Assembly (NCBI GenBank): GCA_905182985.1
Contig: CAJJDN010000001.1
Coordinates: forward strand, 1 to 64,000
Reading direction: 5' to 3'
Origin: Paramecium sonneborni
Lineage: Eukaryota > Ciliophora > Oligohymenophorea > Peniculida > Parameciidae
Length of the DNA stretch: 64,000 nt
Shown: piece by piece, positions 1 to 12,776 of the stretch
How the letters are laid out: every line of letters begins with the position of its first letter
Numbering within the stretch: the stretch's first letter is position 1
Translations under genes and position numbers: made by a program
The notes under the pieces: model-generated
Database searches by the model: none
Seen by the model: only the letters and a program-made list of their open reading frames with translations
Told to the model about the DNA's origin: nothing

Positions 1-57
1 AACCCCTTTACCAACCCCAAACCCAAACCCCAAACCCAAACCCAAACCCAAACCCAT
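1..57. repeat. Telomeric repeats (chromosome end)
   Basis: C-rich strand made of mixed CCCAAA and CCCCAA units, the mixed G3T3/G4T2 type typical of Paramecium macronuclear telomeres. The first 18 bases are slightly irregular (CCCCTTTACC), perhaps a sequencing error. The repeat joins directly to coding sequence at about base 57, so this is a real chromosome end and the telomere was added inside a gene. Confidence 0.93.
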
Positions 58-3000
58 CAAGCACAGCAGTACATGCATTTGCACTAATTCCTGCACAATA
101 TTTAGCTGTTAATTTAGCTGCTCCATTTGAGGATGTTGTAATTGTACCACAATTACCTGAAGTTACTGCGGTCTTAATACAATTTGACCCACTTTTATAA
201 CAATATCCATCAGTTCCTTTTGTACAGGTATCAGAAGATAACAAGGTACAAATTTTATCAATGTAATAGCATGCTGATCCATCATTTTTAACTGCACAAT
301 CTGCATCAAAGTTTTAGCAGATATCAATAGTTAATGATCCTCCTGACTTACTAGCACAATCTGGTTTACATTTACCAGCAGCACCAAAGACACAATTGCT
401 CTTTAGTGTTCTACATTAAGCATCTGTTGCTCCAGCAAGATCACTGCATTTTAATGAAGAAACAGCCTTACAAGCACCAGAAACCCAATAACAATCTTTT
501 TCATTTTTTGACCATTTACAATTATTATTTGAATTATAACCCTAGCATGTATCTTGTGCAACTATACAAGCAGAACCTTATAAATTGACAGAACAAGTGG
601 CATCCCTTGAATTGCAATATCCAGCTGTAAGACCTGCACCCAATATCTTGGTACAATCAAAAGTTGCATCATCTGTGCATGCACCATTTTCCCACTTACA
701 TAATGCTTTATCTCCAAGTATTCCTCCTAAACAAGCATCTGAATTTCCATAGGCAGCACAAGTAGCTTTTTTAAGCCCACATGGTAAATTTGTAACTGTG
801 CATTAATTGGATTTTGCTTTACACGAATTATATGTCACATAACTAGTTGAATCATCTGCGGTAACCAAACATACAGCATCAATACATTTATTTGTATCCT
901 CATCAGCTCCAGTCCAAGTACATGGATCATCATTTTTATCTTTTACACATTAAACTTTTTTGCTATATTAACTACATGCTAATCTTTCAGTACATTTTGT
1001 TCCATCTGAACTAATCGTACATTTTTTCTTAGAAGCATTAGAGCAATCAGACTCTGAACTTTTATCTAAATTTGCACATATATTTCCATCCACACATTTA
1101 TTAGTTGTGGCATTCCATTAACAATTTAAATATGTAGGTGGATTTGAATTGGCAACTTTAAGAAGATTAGAAATAACACAGGAATTCTTTCCTAAACCAC
1201 CACAAGTTGCTGGATAGACTGCACAATCTTTATTGGTTGTTCCAACAATACAGAGGGGGTTGTTGTCTTTGTCTTCTAACCAATTTTGACAATCATTATG
1301 AGTTACTTCTTCACTTGTCACGACAACACTATTAGCGTAACCTACACGAGTTGCATTTGCACATGTTTTTTCATAGCATTTTTCTCCATCCCATAAGCAT
1401 GTTTTATTTCCATTTGTTGCTGTACCTGCAACATCACATTACTCTTTAATTGTACGAGACTCACATTTTGCAACTAATTCCATGCATCCTTTCTTTGTGG
1501 CATTTGGTACACAATTTGAATTTGGTTTATAATTTTCACATAGTGCCACAGTATAGTCATCATCAGTCTTAATTGGGGCGGTGGTACAAATAATATCAAC
1601 ACAACTAGATCCAGTCCATCCACATTTCGATTTACCAGCTTTGATTTCACAATTCTCTTTAATTAATGCCGAGCATGTTAAAGGGAGATCCATGCAACCT
1701 TTTTTTGTATTTGCTAAAGTACATGTTTCAAGATAATTTTAACAATCTCCATGAGTTATATTAGTTTAAGGTGCAGCAGAACATTATTTTTAAAAACATA
1801 ATCCATAATAAACACATTCTTTGCTATCCTTATCCTTAACACAATTATCTTTTTCTATGATATTTTCACACAATAAATCAACACAATTTCCTGATGAATT
1901 AACTGTGCAATTATTTATTTCTCCATTGCAAGTGGAATGAGTATTAAATCTAGCAGGTAAAGTTGCGCATGTTTTGTCCAAACAAGCATTTCCCACAGAA
2001 TCCCAATAACAATCTTTATCATTAATATTTTTAACACATGCCTCTTTTATCAAAATTGCTGAACAAGCACCATTAGTAACACATCCACCATCTTTTTTGG
2101 TTATACAATTCTTCTTAGGAAGATATTCTTCACATCCAGGATTTGAAGTAATTGTTGTTGGAGCATTTTCACAAGTTCTATTTTAACATCCAGTAGCATT
2201 ATTAGCCTTACCAGTACAAGCAGTAGAGTAACCTGAACATTATTCATGGCCACTATATTCTGGTCCTGCATTATCACATGTTCTATCTTTACATGTACCA
2301 TTCCATGTACATAATCTATTATTAAATCTATTAATAGCACATTAGTCAGGAACAGTGGAACTTCCACAACTTGTATCATCAACACATCATTAACCATTTG
2401 TTATACATTTAGGCAAATATTATTTACAATCTGAATTTGTTTTCATTGTATTTGGTGCATTTACACAAGTCTTATCTTTACATTTGTTTTCTGTAGCTAC
2501 CCAAAAGCAATCTTTTCCTGCATTATCAATTTTGCATCCTTCTAGAATTTATCCATCTTAACATGTCTTAATATCAACACAACCTCCATCTTTTTTAGCA
2601 GTGCACTTATCAGAGAATTTCTAACAATCAGCATGAGTTTTGTTAGAAGTCAAAGCAAATTCACATTTTTTTTCAAAACATTTTCCATCTCCCCAAAAAC
2701 ATTATACTGTTCTTGCTTTATTTGTTACACATCCAACTTCTTATTTTTAATCTTCACAATTAGTTCCAGATTCTACACATCCTCCTCCATCTTTTGCAGT
2801 ACATTCATTCTTTAATTATTTTCTACATTCAGCATCTGTTTTCAAATCTGTTGGTAATTAACTACATTCAGTCACATTAGAACATTTTTTGGTTGGTTCA
2901 TCCCAAACACAATAACTGGTCTTACTTTAAACACATGATATTGAAGTTGAGTAACTATCACAAATATCTATTTCTACACAAATTGTTCCATCTGTTATGC

Positions 3001-3370
3001 ATCTTTTTGAAATTGCTTAACACTCATCTTTTGTTGCTTTCTCAAAAGGTGTACAACTTGTGAAAAATGTACATTTATTATCTAACCAAGCACATTCATA
3101 TTTATCAAGGCATTCTGTTTGTGCTAAACCTTCACAATAAAGTGATTTTCCATAATTCTTAGTCACAGTTCCTGTTCCTGTACCAGTACCAGTACCTGTT
3201 CCTGTATTTGATGGTAGCTCACAAACCAATTTTGTTAAATTCCAAGTGCATTTAGAATTTCTCCCACAATCTCCTAAGGTTAAAAGTTATGCACAAGTGC
3301 AGTCTTAACTTTTACTGATTTGGCAACTTGCTAAGCTGACCAAAGCAATTAGTATTAAAGTTCTCTTCAT
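1..3370 (-). CDS. Surface antigen (immobilization-antigen type), 3' truncated by the telomere
   Basis: Cysteine-rich surface protein of the Paramecium immobilization-antigen family, expected to be GPI-anchored on the cell and ciliary surface. It starts at 3370 with a signal peptide (MKRTLILIALVSLASC) and then shows regularly spaced cysteines in repeated C-x(n)-W-x(n)-C modules for about 1100 residues. All open segments lie in one frame, so there is no intron or frameshift. A threonine-glycine dipeptide repeat lies at 3165-3215. No TGA occurs before the chromosome end: the frame runs through the telomere as alternating Phe-Gly codons. Typical family members exceed 2000 residues and end in a hydrophobic GPI signal, which is absent here. 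So this is an incomplete gene, produced by telomere addition at an internal site; whether it is expressed cannot be told. Confidence 0.88.
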
Positions 3371-4089
3371 TTTAAGTATTATTAGTTTTTGATTAATTTT
3401 TTTGAAATTTATATTAAAAAAAAATTAATTTATTTTAAATTTAAAAATACATATTAATATCATTATTAATGCTACAATGATATTTTAAATTTAGAATAAA
3501 ATCTTCTGATTGTCTCCTTTAATAAAATCAATTAAAAACATTCAATTAGTGGCTTTTTGCCCAAATATTGTTTTATTCCAAATTTATCTAACAAATAATT
3601 ATTTTTGTTAATAATGATATAAATAAGAGTAATAGCTCTCAATGTCCTGAATTGAAAATTTTAGGTTCACTTTGAAGGGAATTTTTTCGATTAATTCTTA
3701 TAAATAAGAATCTATAAGAAATAGATGCTCATTTTGTATGTATATTAATATTTACTCAAAGGATTAAGAAATAGAATATTTGAAAAATTGTATATAGAAC
3801 GCTTTTAATGAAGAACAAGAGCGATATATAAAATTTGAAGGTAAGAAAGATCAAACAAATGAAATTTACATAAAAAATTCATATTAATTGATAAGAAAGA
3901 AGCCAATCAATATGATAATGATAAATAAGTATCTTACTAACTTAAAAGGTTGAGAATTTCAATCAAAAAAAAGTTGGGTTTAATTTTGATAGACATTAAT
4001 AATTGAATTAGCTCCTTTTATATCAATTAAATTATTATAATAAATAAGTTTATTTATTATTTTAATAATTATTTAAAAACGATTTTAAA
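3371..4089. other. Intergenic, no gene seen
   Basis: About 700 AT-rich bases upstream of the antigen gene. Frequent TGA on both strands and no recognisable protein. It presumably holds the antigen promoter, but no motif can be named. Confidence 0.6.
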
Positions 4090-5170
4090 TTTAAAATAAT
4101 ATTCCATATATGGTACAGCAATTTTGTCTATTTGCTCCTTCAGCAGCTTAAGTTTCCATATCATAAAATTTAATCAATCCTTCATATAGTCTTTTAGTAA
4201 CATTAATTTCTGTGACTCCAAATATACGTAGGATATTATCTGTTTCTTCCTTATCCATATTGAAATGTTCACCTTCAAATCCTCATGCTCCAAAAGATCT
4301 TACGACTACTTTCAATTATTTTTCATCAATATGTTCCTCCTTTTATAATCTTATAAAATGGATGATCTCTTTCCAGATACCATATTAGTTGGACAAGTAG
4401 TTACAACACCATATTAGAAGGATGCTCAGCAAATTCTTTACCACTTCTCTCAATATCAGTTAATAATTCATGAAGTGATAAGTCAATTTTCCTAAATCAT
4501 TTCCTTAGTCCATTAAAATGATTCTCAATTAATCTTTTTCTCCAACCAAAGTCACTTTATTTATTTTCATCTGAACTAACCCATATCCCTCTTCCATATA
4601 TAAGGTGTAATAGTTATTAGTTGTCATATCATTAAATAAAAAATATTTATAACTTAATTAATTAGCTCATTCCTTTTTAATCTAATCCATGTGTCCAGAT
4701 GTTAAACTGTGATACTTTCCTTGAATTTCGAAACTTCCAAACCCTTCTATCATTTTTTTTCAAATCTAATTCTCTCATCTTTATCCATAGATGATGATAA
4801 ATTCCTTTTCTAATCTTTAATCTATTTTAGTGAGAATATATTTATGGTCCAAATATGTTCCTATTCCTTCTATTTTATGATATTTCCTTAATAATGGTTC
4901 TAAGTAGAAAGATATAACATCATATTCTTCAGGTTTAGATGTATATATCATCATCATTTGATAAACCTCCCATCATTATACATGCAAGAATCTTTATTAA
5001 TCTGAATTTGAAGACCTTTCCTTTTTTCAACTAGAGTTGGCCTGAAATATTGATTTTTAAGACTGATTTTAACCTTACTCAATCAGTCTTGCTTGAATTT
5101 TCGCTAAATTTACCTATCCATCTTAATTTTAGACCTTTCTGGCATCATCTTTAAAGACATAAGTATGCAT
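4090..5170 (-). pseudogene. Arginine (phosphagen) kinase pseudogene
   Basis: Reading the minus strand from the ATG at 5170 gives pieces of an ATP:guanido phosphotransferase in changing frames. Visible marks are the CPTN motif of the active-site cysteine (around 4385-4400), a segment like the LRII-M-GNDL nucleotide-binding region (around 4495-4560), and a C-terminal part resembling arginine kinases (V-R-S-F-G-A, GEHF, then L-E-G-L-I-K). The frame breaks several times (near 5050, 4965, 4790 and 4400) and there is an in-frame TGA at about 4290 after SFGA. Introns cannot repair these. Paramecium is known to have several arginine kinases that regenerate ATP in cilia; this copy looks dead. The 3' limit is approximate. 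Confidence 0.72.
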
Positions 5171-6055
5171 TGGTATTTATTGATTATATCAAATATACAA
5201 TACAATATCTTGAGTGTTCAATTATTTAAATTAAGATAATCATAAATTTATTTTTTATTTTTTTAACCAATATATTAAGTATTTACACATTATTTAATAT
5301 AAAATAAAACTAGCTTATAATAAATTGTACTAGATATTAAGACTAATTAATAGAGCAAAGTAACATATAACCATTATATGCTTGAGTTTGATGTAAAATT
5401 TGTTATAAATTTTCTTATTTTCTTCTGAGTTATTTAAATTATAACTAAAACTATTTCTAAAAAGTCCCTTATTTATTGCAATTAATATAAAACGTATTAA
5501 TTCACACAATAAATACAACTTTAATAAATCCAATAGTGTAAAATCACATAATTGTTTCATTGCGAAACTCAAGTTCTACATACTCTATAGAATACAGCTT
5601 TAGAATTTTAGGTATTGAGGTATAAAAGTTAGGATATCTTGTATGCTCTCTATGAATTTTATAAAAGAATTTTAATTTTATTTAAATAAAAGGACATAAT
5701 CTGAGATAATATAAAAAGTAAGAGCAGAAGGGTATCCAAATAAGCATATCTAGTGATAAATTTTATAAACATATATGATAATTAGTTTATTGTAAAAGAT
5801 AGAATTTTAGAAGGATTAAGAGGTCAAGTGATTATTTTATAATTTTTTATCATATTTCAACTTTCAATTTAGCATCTATTAGTCGAATGAAGAGAGAGAG
5901 ATTAAATAGCGAAAAAAAGAAAGTAAAAAAAAATAATAGATTAACGAGATTTAGATCGAATTCTCTTATTGTAATTTAATATAAACTATATTAAATTAGA
6001 TTTAGAAAATATTTATATATATAAATTAAACATTATTGTTATTTAGAAAAAAATA
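5171..6055. other. Intergenic, one weak ORF
   Basis: AT-rich spacer. The only open stretch is on the minus strand from about 5581 to 5290 (roughly 95 codons with TAA/TAG read as Gln), hydrophobic and leucine-rich, with no recognisable family. I do not call it a gene. Confidence 0.5.
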
Positions 6056-6301
6056 ATGGGAATTTGTGGAAACTCATCATTAAAATCACATCCTAGCGAC
6101 AACTTAGTTGAATAGAAAAAAGAAAAAAATGTGAATTAGAACTAATAATAAAAAAATGTTAAATTGTTTGATTACAATTAAAATAAGATAGTTCAAGTAC
6201 CTTTGTTAAATCCTGCTACTTAAAATACTTTATATTCAAAGAGATAAGCATAAAGTCCTAATAAGAATCATGAAAGTGTTCAATTACTCACTTAATCTTG
6301 A
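6056..6301 (+). CDS. Small protein with N-terminal myristoylation/palmitoylation-type motif
   Basis: An 81-residue reading frame starting MGICGNSS and ending at TGA 6299-6301. Glycine at position 2 and cysteine at position 4 with serines at 7-8 fit dual N-myristoylation and palmitoylation, which would tether it to a membrane. The rest is polar and rich in Gln, Asn and Lys, with no domain. Paramecium has many small proteins of this design, some of them MGxxC-type genes of unknown role. It lies tail-to-tail with the CFAP69-like gene, 107 bases from its stop. No family was recognised. Confidence 0.55.
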
Positions 6302-6408
6302 TAAAATAGAATGAATATGGTGAATTAGTCATATATTTATGAATACTGTTATTTAGTTAAAAAAGTAGGAATCTGTAGATATAAAATAACATTTAATGTG
6401 AATATTTT

Positions 6409-9083
6409 TCATTTAGTTAACTTGTTACTTCTAATAATATCGTAGAATTTGGTTAGTTCTTCTTCTTATACCTTTCTAAACTCTCTTGCAATCTAAAAAT
6501 AAAAAATAAAATAAAATACAAGTCCTTAAGTATTCATACAGTTCATTACTAATTCTTCTGATTCTTCAATAGAGGTCATAAGCCAATGATAATCATCAGA
6601 GGTAGGTTTAATTTTTTCTTATTCCAAATCATATTTGATCTCTCTCCAAATTTCTCCTATTTTAAAATGGGGATATAATTGTATAACTTCTACCATCTAT
6701 TTTTCATTAGGTAACAATTCATTTTTATCAAATCCTGTTCTATATAAAATAGCAAATACAATTGCTCTTAAATCATACTCAGCAGACTTTTCAGTAATTC
6801 TTCTTACTAAATATGCTTCACTACCTACATCTGATTCTAAGTCTTCTTATTAAATTCTAAGTGATTTCATATGTTTTGATTTTTAATCTCCTTGTTAGTT
6901 TGTAGATTTAAGACTTGGATCATTTTATGGATTTAAAGGTCTGAGTTTGTTTGTAACAATACCATCAGAATATTTGACTCCAAATCTTTGATCTTCGGCA
7001 ACATATATTTTAACCAATAATTATGTACTATTTATCATAGTTTTAGGAGAATTCCAATCACAAAAGTATGGAATAGCTTTGGGATTTTCCATCAAGTAAC
7101 TTAAACAAGATAGAGTGAGTTTCTTATGCATATCATCACAAGTTTCTAAGAATTCTAATAATACATAGAGTCCTTCAGAATCCAAAAAAATAGCTTCAGA
7201 TTTTCTATTACCTAAAATAGTATTCCATAAACAATCAAGAACACTAACAGCATAAAGTGCATATCTAGCACTTGTACCTAAATTAGGATTTTTTAATGCG
7301 TTAACCATTAATTCAACAGCTCCTTTCTATCTAAATAATTTCTTATTTTTATTGCACTCTTTACATAAATTAGAAATAATAGAAAAACATAATTCTTTAA
7401 TCTTTAGTGGATTATCGTTATCATTTTCATTTTATAAGAATTCAATCAAATTATCCATTACACCTTCATCACATATTTTAATTTTATAATTCTATTCAAA
7501 TTCTGATGCATTATTGAATGCTTTTAAACATCTTTCTTTGTGATCCAATTCTTATGTATTTGTAAGAAACTTTGTTAAACAAAACAGTCCATTTTTTTCA
7601 TAAAAACTAGTTGAAAAATAGTAACATTTAATTACTCATCTTTTAAATAAACAATAGCATTTCCTAAAATTCCTAGGCAATGTAATTATATTTCTTTTTT
7701 TTATGGTGGAGACCATCTATTAACAGCATAACTATTGGCTAATGGATCTATATATAATAATAAAGTGATAATGAAAGGAGATTCCTTAACAGCTTCTAAA
7801 ACAGCCTAATTGCCAGATTAAACAGCTGTTAAGATACCACTCCATATCAATTTCTTAAATTCTAAATCTTCACTAGTAGTACCAAAGAAAGCTTTTAATT
7901 AATTAGTTCTGATAGGTTCATTATAGAAAGTAACTTCATCGATTGTTGCATAGAATAATAATACTTCTAAGAAATTGGTCTATGATTGAATTGAATGAGC
8001 TTGTGGTTTATCTACAAAATATTGTAGTGCCTAAAAATAGTTGTTTAAAATTACTTTTTCATCTCTCATTAAATAGTTTAATAAGATTAAGATTTCATTT
8101 CTTAAACATTTATCTTCTAATTTATATCCCTACTTCATAATATTTTCAAATAGTTTCTTTAATCCTGAGATGATGTCTTCAACTGCAAACAATTTAATTG
8201 ATGCAACTCCAACTGCCTATTTAATATATAAGGTATAATTAATTTACTTCGATAGTATTCCAAATGATTTCAAAACATGACTTAACTATGTAGGATCTAA
8301 AATCTTCACATTCGAATATCACATAAACAATATCTTTTAGAATACCAAAATTTGAAAATTTAGCAGCCAAATCTCTATAGAGAATACAACTAGAAATCAA
8401 TTCAAGTAAGGGTAATAAATATTCATATTATTTTGAGTAATGTTGCATAGTGAAGATTATGTTCTCTATTAAATTGGATTAGTTTAATGCTCTTAAGTTC
8501 TAGCAATTTATATAGATATTAAAATTACTCTTGTTCCATTCTTTAAAAGATGTTAGAGAGGTGATAATTCTGTTTATTTCTTTTATTATTCAAAAGAGGC
8601 TTCTTCTTTCATTATTTCACTAATTCCTTCTTCTGCAAAACATTTTAAAAACTTAATAACTGGCATTCGTAATTCAGGTTATTGACTACCTTAATCTTAT
8701 TGTGGACTATAGAGCACAGGTTTTAGAGTATCAAGGAATTCACTTAATTTTGGAACAAATTTCAACTAATCTGATGTTCTTAATTTGATGAATGGGACAG
8801 AAGCAGTTTCGCAAATTTTTTAGATGGCTGGTTACATTAAGGCATTATTTTCAGCAATAGACAATCTCAATATTTCAATTAATTCTTAAATTTCTTCCAA
8901 TAAGAATCCTCCTGATCTTTGTCTACAGAATCTAACAATCGCTTCACTTTTTCGATCAGTCAATTATTCAGTATATGGAGAATGAAACATTTCTAATACT
9001 TATTGAATACTTAGGTTTTCTTTCTATGGTGGTGATACTTCTTTTAACGATCTGCTTAAACCAAGTTTAGCATGTGTACTCAT
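6409..9083 (-). CDS. CFAP69-like armadillo-repeat protein
   Basis: Large helical protein of about 850 residues starting MSTHAKLGLSRSLKEV at 9083 and ending at TGA 6409-6411. The repeated leucine-rich helices look like ARM/HEAT repeats. The N-terminal part (FLLEEI, then LIEILR) and the C-terminal stretch around 7021-7308 (LGNRKSEAIFLDSEGLYVLL) resemble CFAP69, an axonemal component linked to central-pair function in motile cilia. At least three short introns are visible, at about 6512-6538, 7607-7635 and 8217-8247. It is divergent from MSH6 across about 200 bases. The ARM fold is fairly sure; the CFAP69 name rests on remembered similarity and is less so. Confidence 0.6.
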
Positions 9084-9292
9084 TATTGGAAAATTATATT
9101 AATTATTTATATTACATTTTTTATACATTATCATAAATATATATCTATATAAATACTTGTTTAGTTTGAAATTATAAATATTAGCAAAAAAAACAATAAA
9201 AAGTAATATTTGAAAATATTGTTTAATACATATATTATGAGGATGAGAATTAAAATTTAAAATTAAACTTAAATTAAAGAATTTATAAAAAA

Positions 9293-12200
9293 ATGCGGAA
9301 AATATAGAGAGATGAAGAAGATGATATGTTTGTGATAAAAAAGAACCAAAAAAAGAAATCCACGAAAAAAGAGATAAAAAAACCTAGTAGACTAAAGAAA
9401 TTAGATGATGATTATCAACCTGAATAAATATAGGAATCATCAGAATCTGAATTACAAGCAAGTTCTGATGATGAAAGATAAAATAAGAAAAAACCTTAAT
9501 AATCTAAATCAATAGGTGTAAAGAAGGAAAATCCAAAGAGCAAACAAAAAGTAAAATAAAAAGATTAAATGAATGAAGAAGATAACAATAATTATGAACC
9601 AATTGAATAGATGTTAACAAAGGATGCTGAAGAATTCTTTAAAACAGCTGAACATTTGTTACCATGTTTTGTATAACCAGAATATATAAGAGATGTTGAA
9701 GGTAGAAGACCTGATGATCCAAATTACGATCCATCTACATTAGATATACCAATAACCTAATATTAGAAATTATCTCCTATGTTTAGATAATATTGGAATG
9801 CTAAAAAAGCACATTTTGATTCTTTATTATTTTTTAGATGTGGAAGATGGATTAATGTTATGTATAATGATGCTATCATTATTGCTAAGATGTTCAATCG
9901 TCACTTAGGATTCTGGGGTAAAGATCGTCCTTGTTTAACTGTATATGATAGTTAATTACCAATATATGAAAGAACCTTATTAGAAAAAGGATATAAAATT
10001 ATGTTGGTTGAATAATTGGAAAAAGCAGATGTAGCTAATAAAGAAGATGGAGAAATAGTTAAAAGAGAAATCACATAATTAATTAGTAGAGGCACTTTGT
10101 AAGATTTAGGAGACTTAGATTCTTATGAATCTAGAAATCTCTTAGTTTTAGTGTGTTCTAATGCTCCAGTTAATTTAAAAGGACATAAATATGTTTATGG
10201 AATATCTATTGTAGATTGTACTACTAATCATTTTTTTCTCGATCAATTTTTTGATGATGAATAATCTAATCAATTAAGATCCATTATTTATAAGACTAAA
10301 CCTCTTGAAGTCATTATTTCAAAAGCAACACCAGAAATTGAAAAAATGATGAAGTAAGTATTGATCATAAAATTAGAACTATTTGCAATCCTATTATAAT
10401 TGCATCTAAAAAAGAATTTAAAGAATGTGAATATATTTTTTAATAATTAAAAGTGGAATATCTAGAATAGAAAATTGTTAGCAAAAATATTGTTAAGCAA
10501 TCTACAAATAGTAGTTTTGAAGGTATAGTGTTACCAGTTGATAAAATTGAACCAGAACATCAAATTGATACAAATATCAATCAAGGTTTGTATAATAATC
10601 AATCAGATAACATTGAATTAGAAAAATATCAAAAAGATGAAGAATATATCTTGAGTGATGAGTATCCTTCACTTCTTGTAGAATTAGAGAAACAATATTA
10701 TTTTGAAAAAAAACTAGCTTAAGATGATGATGAATCTACCTTCTATTCCTATTATTTTACACTTTAATCCTTTTATATACAATTATGTTACATGAGACAA
10801 TTGTTAATCCATACTACTGTTTATAGAAGAGGTAAATTTCAATTCCTTGATTCTAATTTTAATTAGAAATTAAATCTCTATCTAGATTCTCAAGCTTTAG
10901 AAAGTCTAGAGATTTTCGATGTCAATCTTTAAACTAAAGTATCTTAAAAGGGAAGTCTTTTCGAATATCTGAATAGATGTGTTACACCTTTTGGTAAGAG
11001 ATTATTAACTAAGTGGGTTTAGAGTCCTCTTTTAAATCATAAATAAATTTAAGAAAGATAGGATTGTGTAAGAGATCTATTGGATTATATTGAACCTTGT
11101 GATGAATTTTAAAAAAGATTAAAATCCATTCCAGATTTGGAGAGAAATATAACTAGATGTTTTAATACTATTCATTCACATAAACTTAAAGCTGTTCCTA
11201 TTACTGGAGGAGACAGTTTTGGTAAAATTAAATTAAAAGAAATCACATAAGTAATTAAACACATTAAAGCAGCTTCTGAAGCATTCAAAGTATTTGAAAG
11301 TTATTTAAATAAATTTAAATCAAATAAGTTAAAGAAAATGTTGAATTATAAGGAAAATGCTTAAACTCTTAATAGTGTATTGAAGGAATTAGAAAAATGC
11401 ATTTTAATTTAAGATGGTGAACCCTAACCTGTTAAAGGAGTATCACCAGAATACGATACAGCATTTGATAAGATGACTGACATTATTGATACTTTAGATT
11501 AAGAATTGAAAAAGTGGTAATAGAAATTTAAATGCCCATAAATTACATATCATCATGGTAAAATTAGATATTAAATTGAAATTCCTGATAAATGTCTAGA
11601 ATCAGGTTAAAAACCAAAAGAGTTAATGATTACATCTAAAAAGAAAGGATTTCAAAGATTCTAGACAGATTTTATTGAATAATAGATTTTTAATTTAAAA
11701 GTTGTGGAAGATGAATTATCATAAAAGTTGATTCCCTTTATAAATGATTACTTTACAAAGTTTTATTCTTATAGAAAAGAATTTTTATAATTGATTTCAT
11801 TACTTTCTGAAGCAGATTGTTTGTAATTATAATATTAAATTTTTAGAATTTCATTGGCTTTAGTGTCTAAATTGCATAAGTTCAATACATTTCCATAAAT
11901 TTTAGAGTAATCTCCAGATGAAGATGATGATTAAGAGTTTATTCTTGAAGAAGCATATCATCCTTGTTTATTATAGAATAGAGATATAAATTGGGTTCCA
12001 AATACTATAAAATTTATAAATTAAATAGATACTCTTTTATTAACAGGTCCAAATATGAGTGGTAAATCTACGTTATTAAGATTGATTGGAGTATAGATTA
12101 TATTGGCTTAAATTGGATGTGCTGTTCCTTCAAAATCTTTTAAATTAGTTCCTTTTGATCGGATTTTTTGTAGATTAGGTGCATCTGATAGAATGTTGGA

Positions 12201-12672
12201 AGGTAAATCAACATTTTTTATTGAATTGGAGGAAACAAAAACAATTCTGGAAAATTGTACTAGTAGAAGTTTAGTGATAATAGATGAATTAGGAAGAGGT
12301 ACTTCAACTTATGATGGAGTAGCATTAGCATCTGCAGTTTTGAGATATTTATCTTAAAATATAAAACCTAAAACTATATTTGCAACACATTATCATATAC
12401 TTTTAGATGAGTTTGCTTTATTTAAGAATATTTAAAAATGTGTGATGAAACATTATTAAGAAATGGATAAGGTAATTTTTGAATATAAATTAATAAATGG
12501 AATAGCAGAGAAGAGTTTTGCTACAAATGTGGCTAAGATTGCTGGTATTCCAAATGAAGTTATTTAAAATGCTAAGAAGATGGAATTAAAAATAACCAAA
12601 GAAGAATCAAAAATAAATAGAAATAGAGATATCTTATAAAAATTCAATTAAATTATTTAATAATTGTTATGA
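9293..12672 (+). CDS. MSH6: MutS homologue, MSH6-like mismatch repair protein
   Basis: A 1118-residue protein with one 23-base intron at about 10350. The N-terminus is acidic/basic and disordered, followed by MutS domains I-V. The ATPase is intact: Walker [10 protein letters not shown] at 12046-12072, Walker B with the signature [16 protein letters not shown] near 12274-12320, and the ATHYH switch at about 12385. It should pair with MSH2 in recognising base mismatches. However, the mismatch-reading motif of MutS/MSH6, normally GKFYELY, reads GRWINVM here (about 9842-9865), so both the stacking Phe and the Glu are gone. Ciliates carry several MSH6-like genes, so this may be a specialised paralogue. 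The start is the first ATG after stops upstream. Confidence 0.88.
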
Positions 12673-12776
12673 ATTATATATAATATATATATAGTGTGTA
12701 TATATATATATAAATATATTTATAAGTAATAAAATTAATTACATAATATATTATTTAATATACAATATTTTATTTT

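Noticed and set aside
8..244. Short standalone protein ending in Phe-Gly repeats
   Set aside because: It is just the last piece of the long antigen frame, seen as separate only if TAA/TAG are taken as stops; the repeats are telomere.
3421..4080. CRISPR array, tRNA or rRNA genes in this or other spacers
   Set aside because: No repeat-spacer structure, cloverleaf or rRNA sequence was seen in any spacer; AT-rich simple sequence only.
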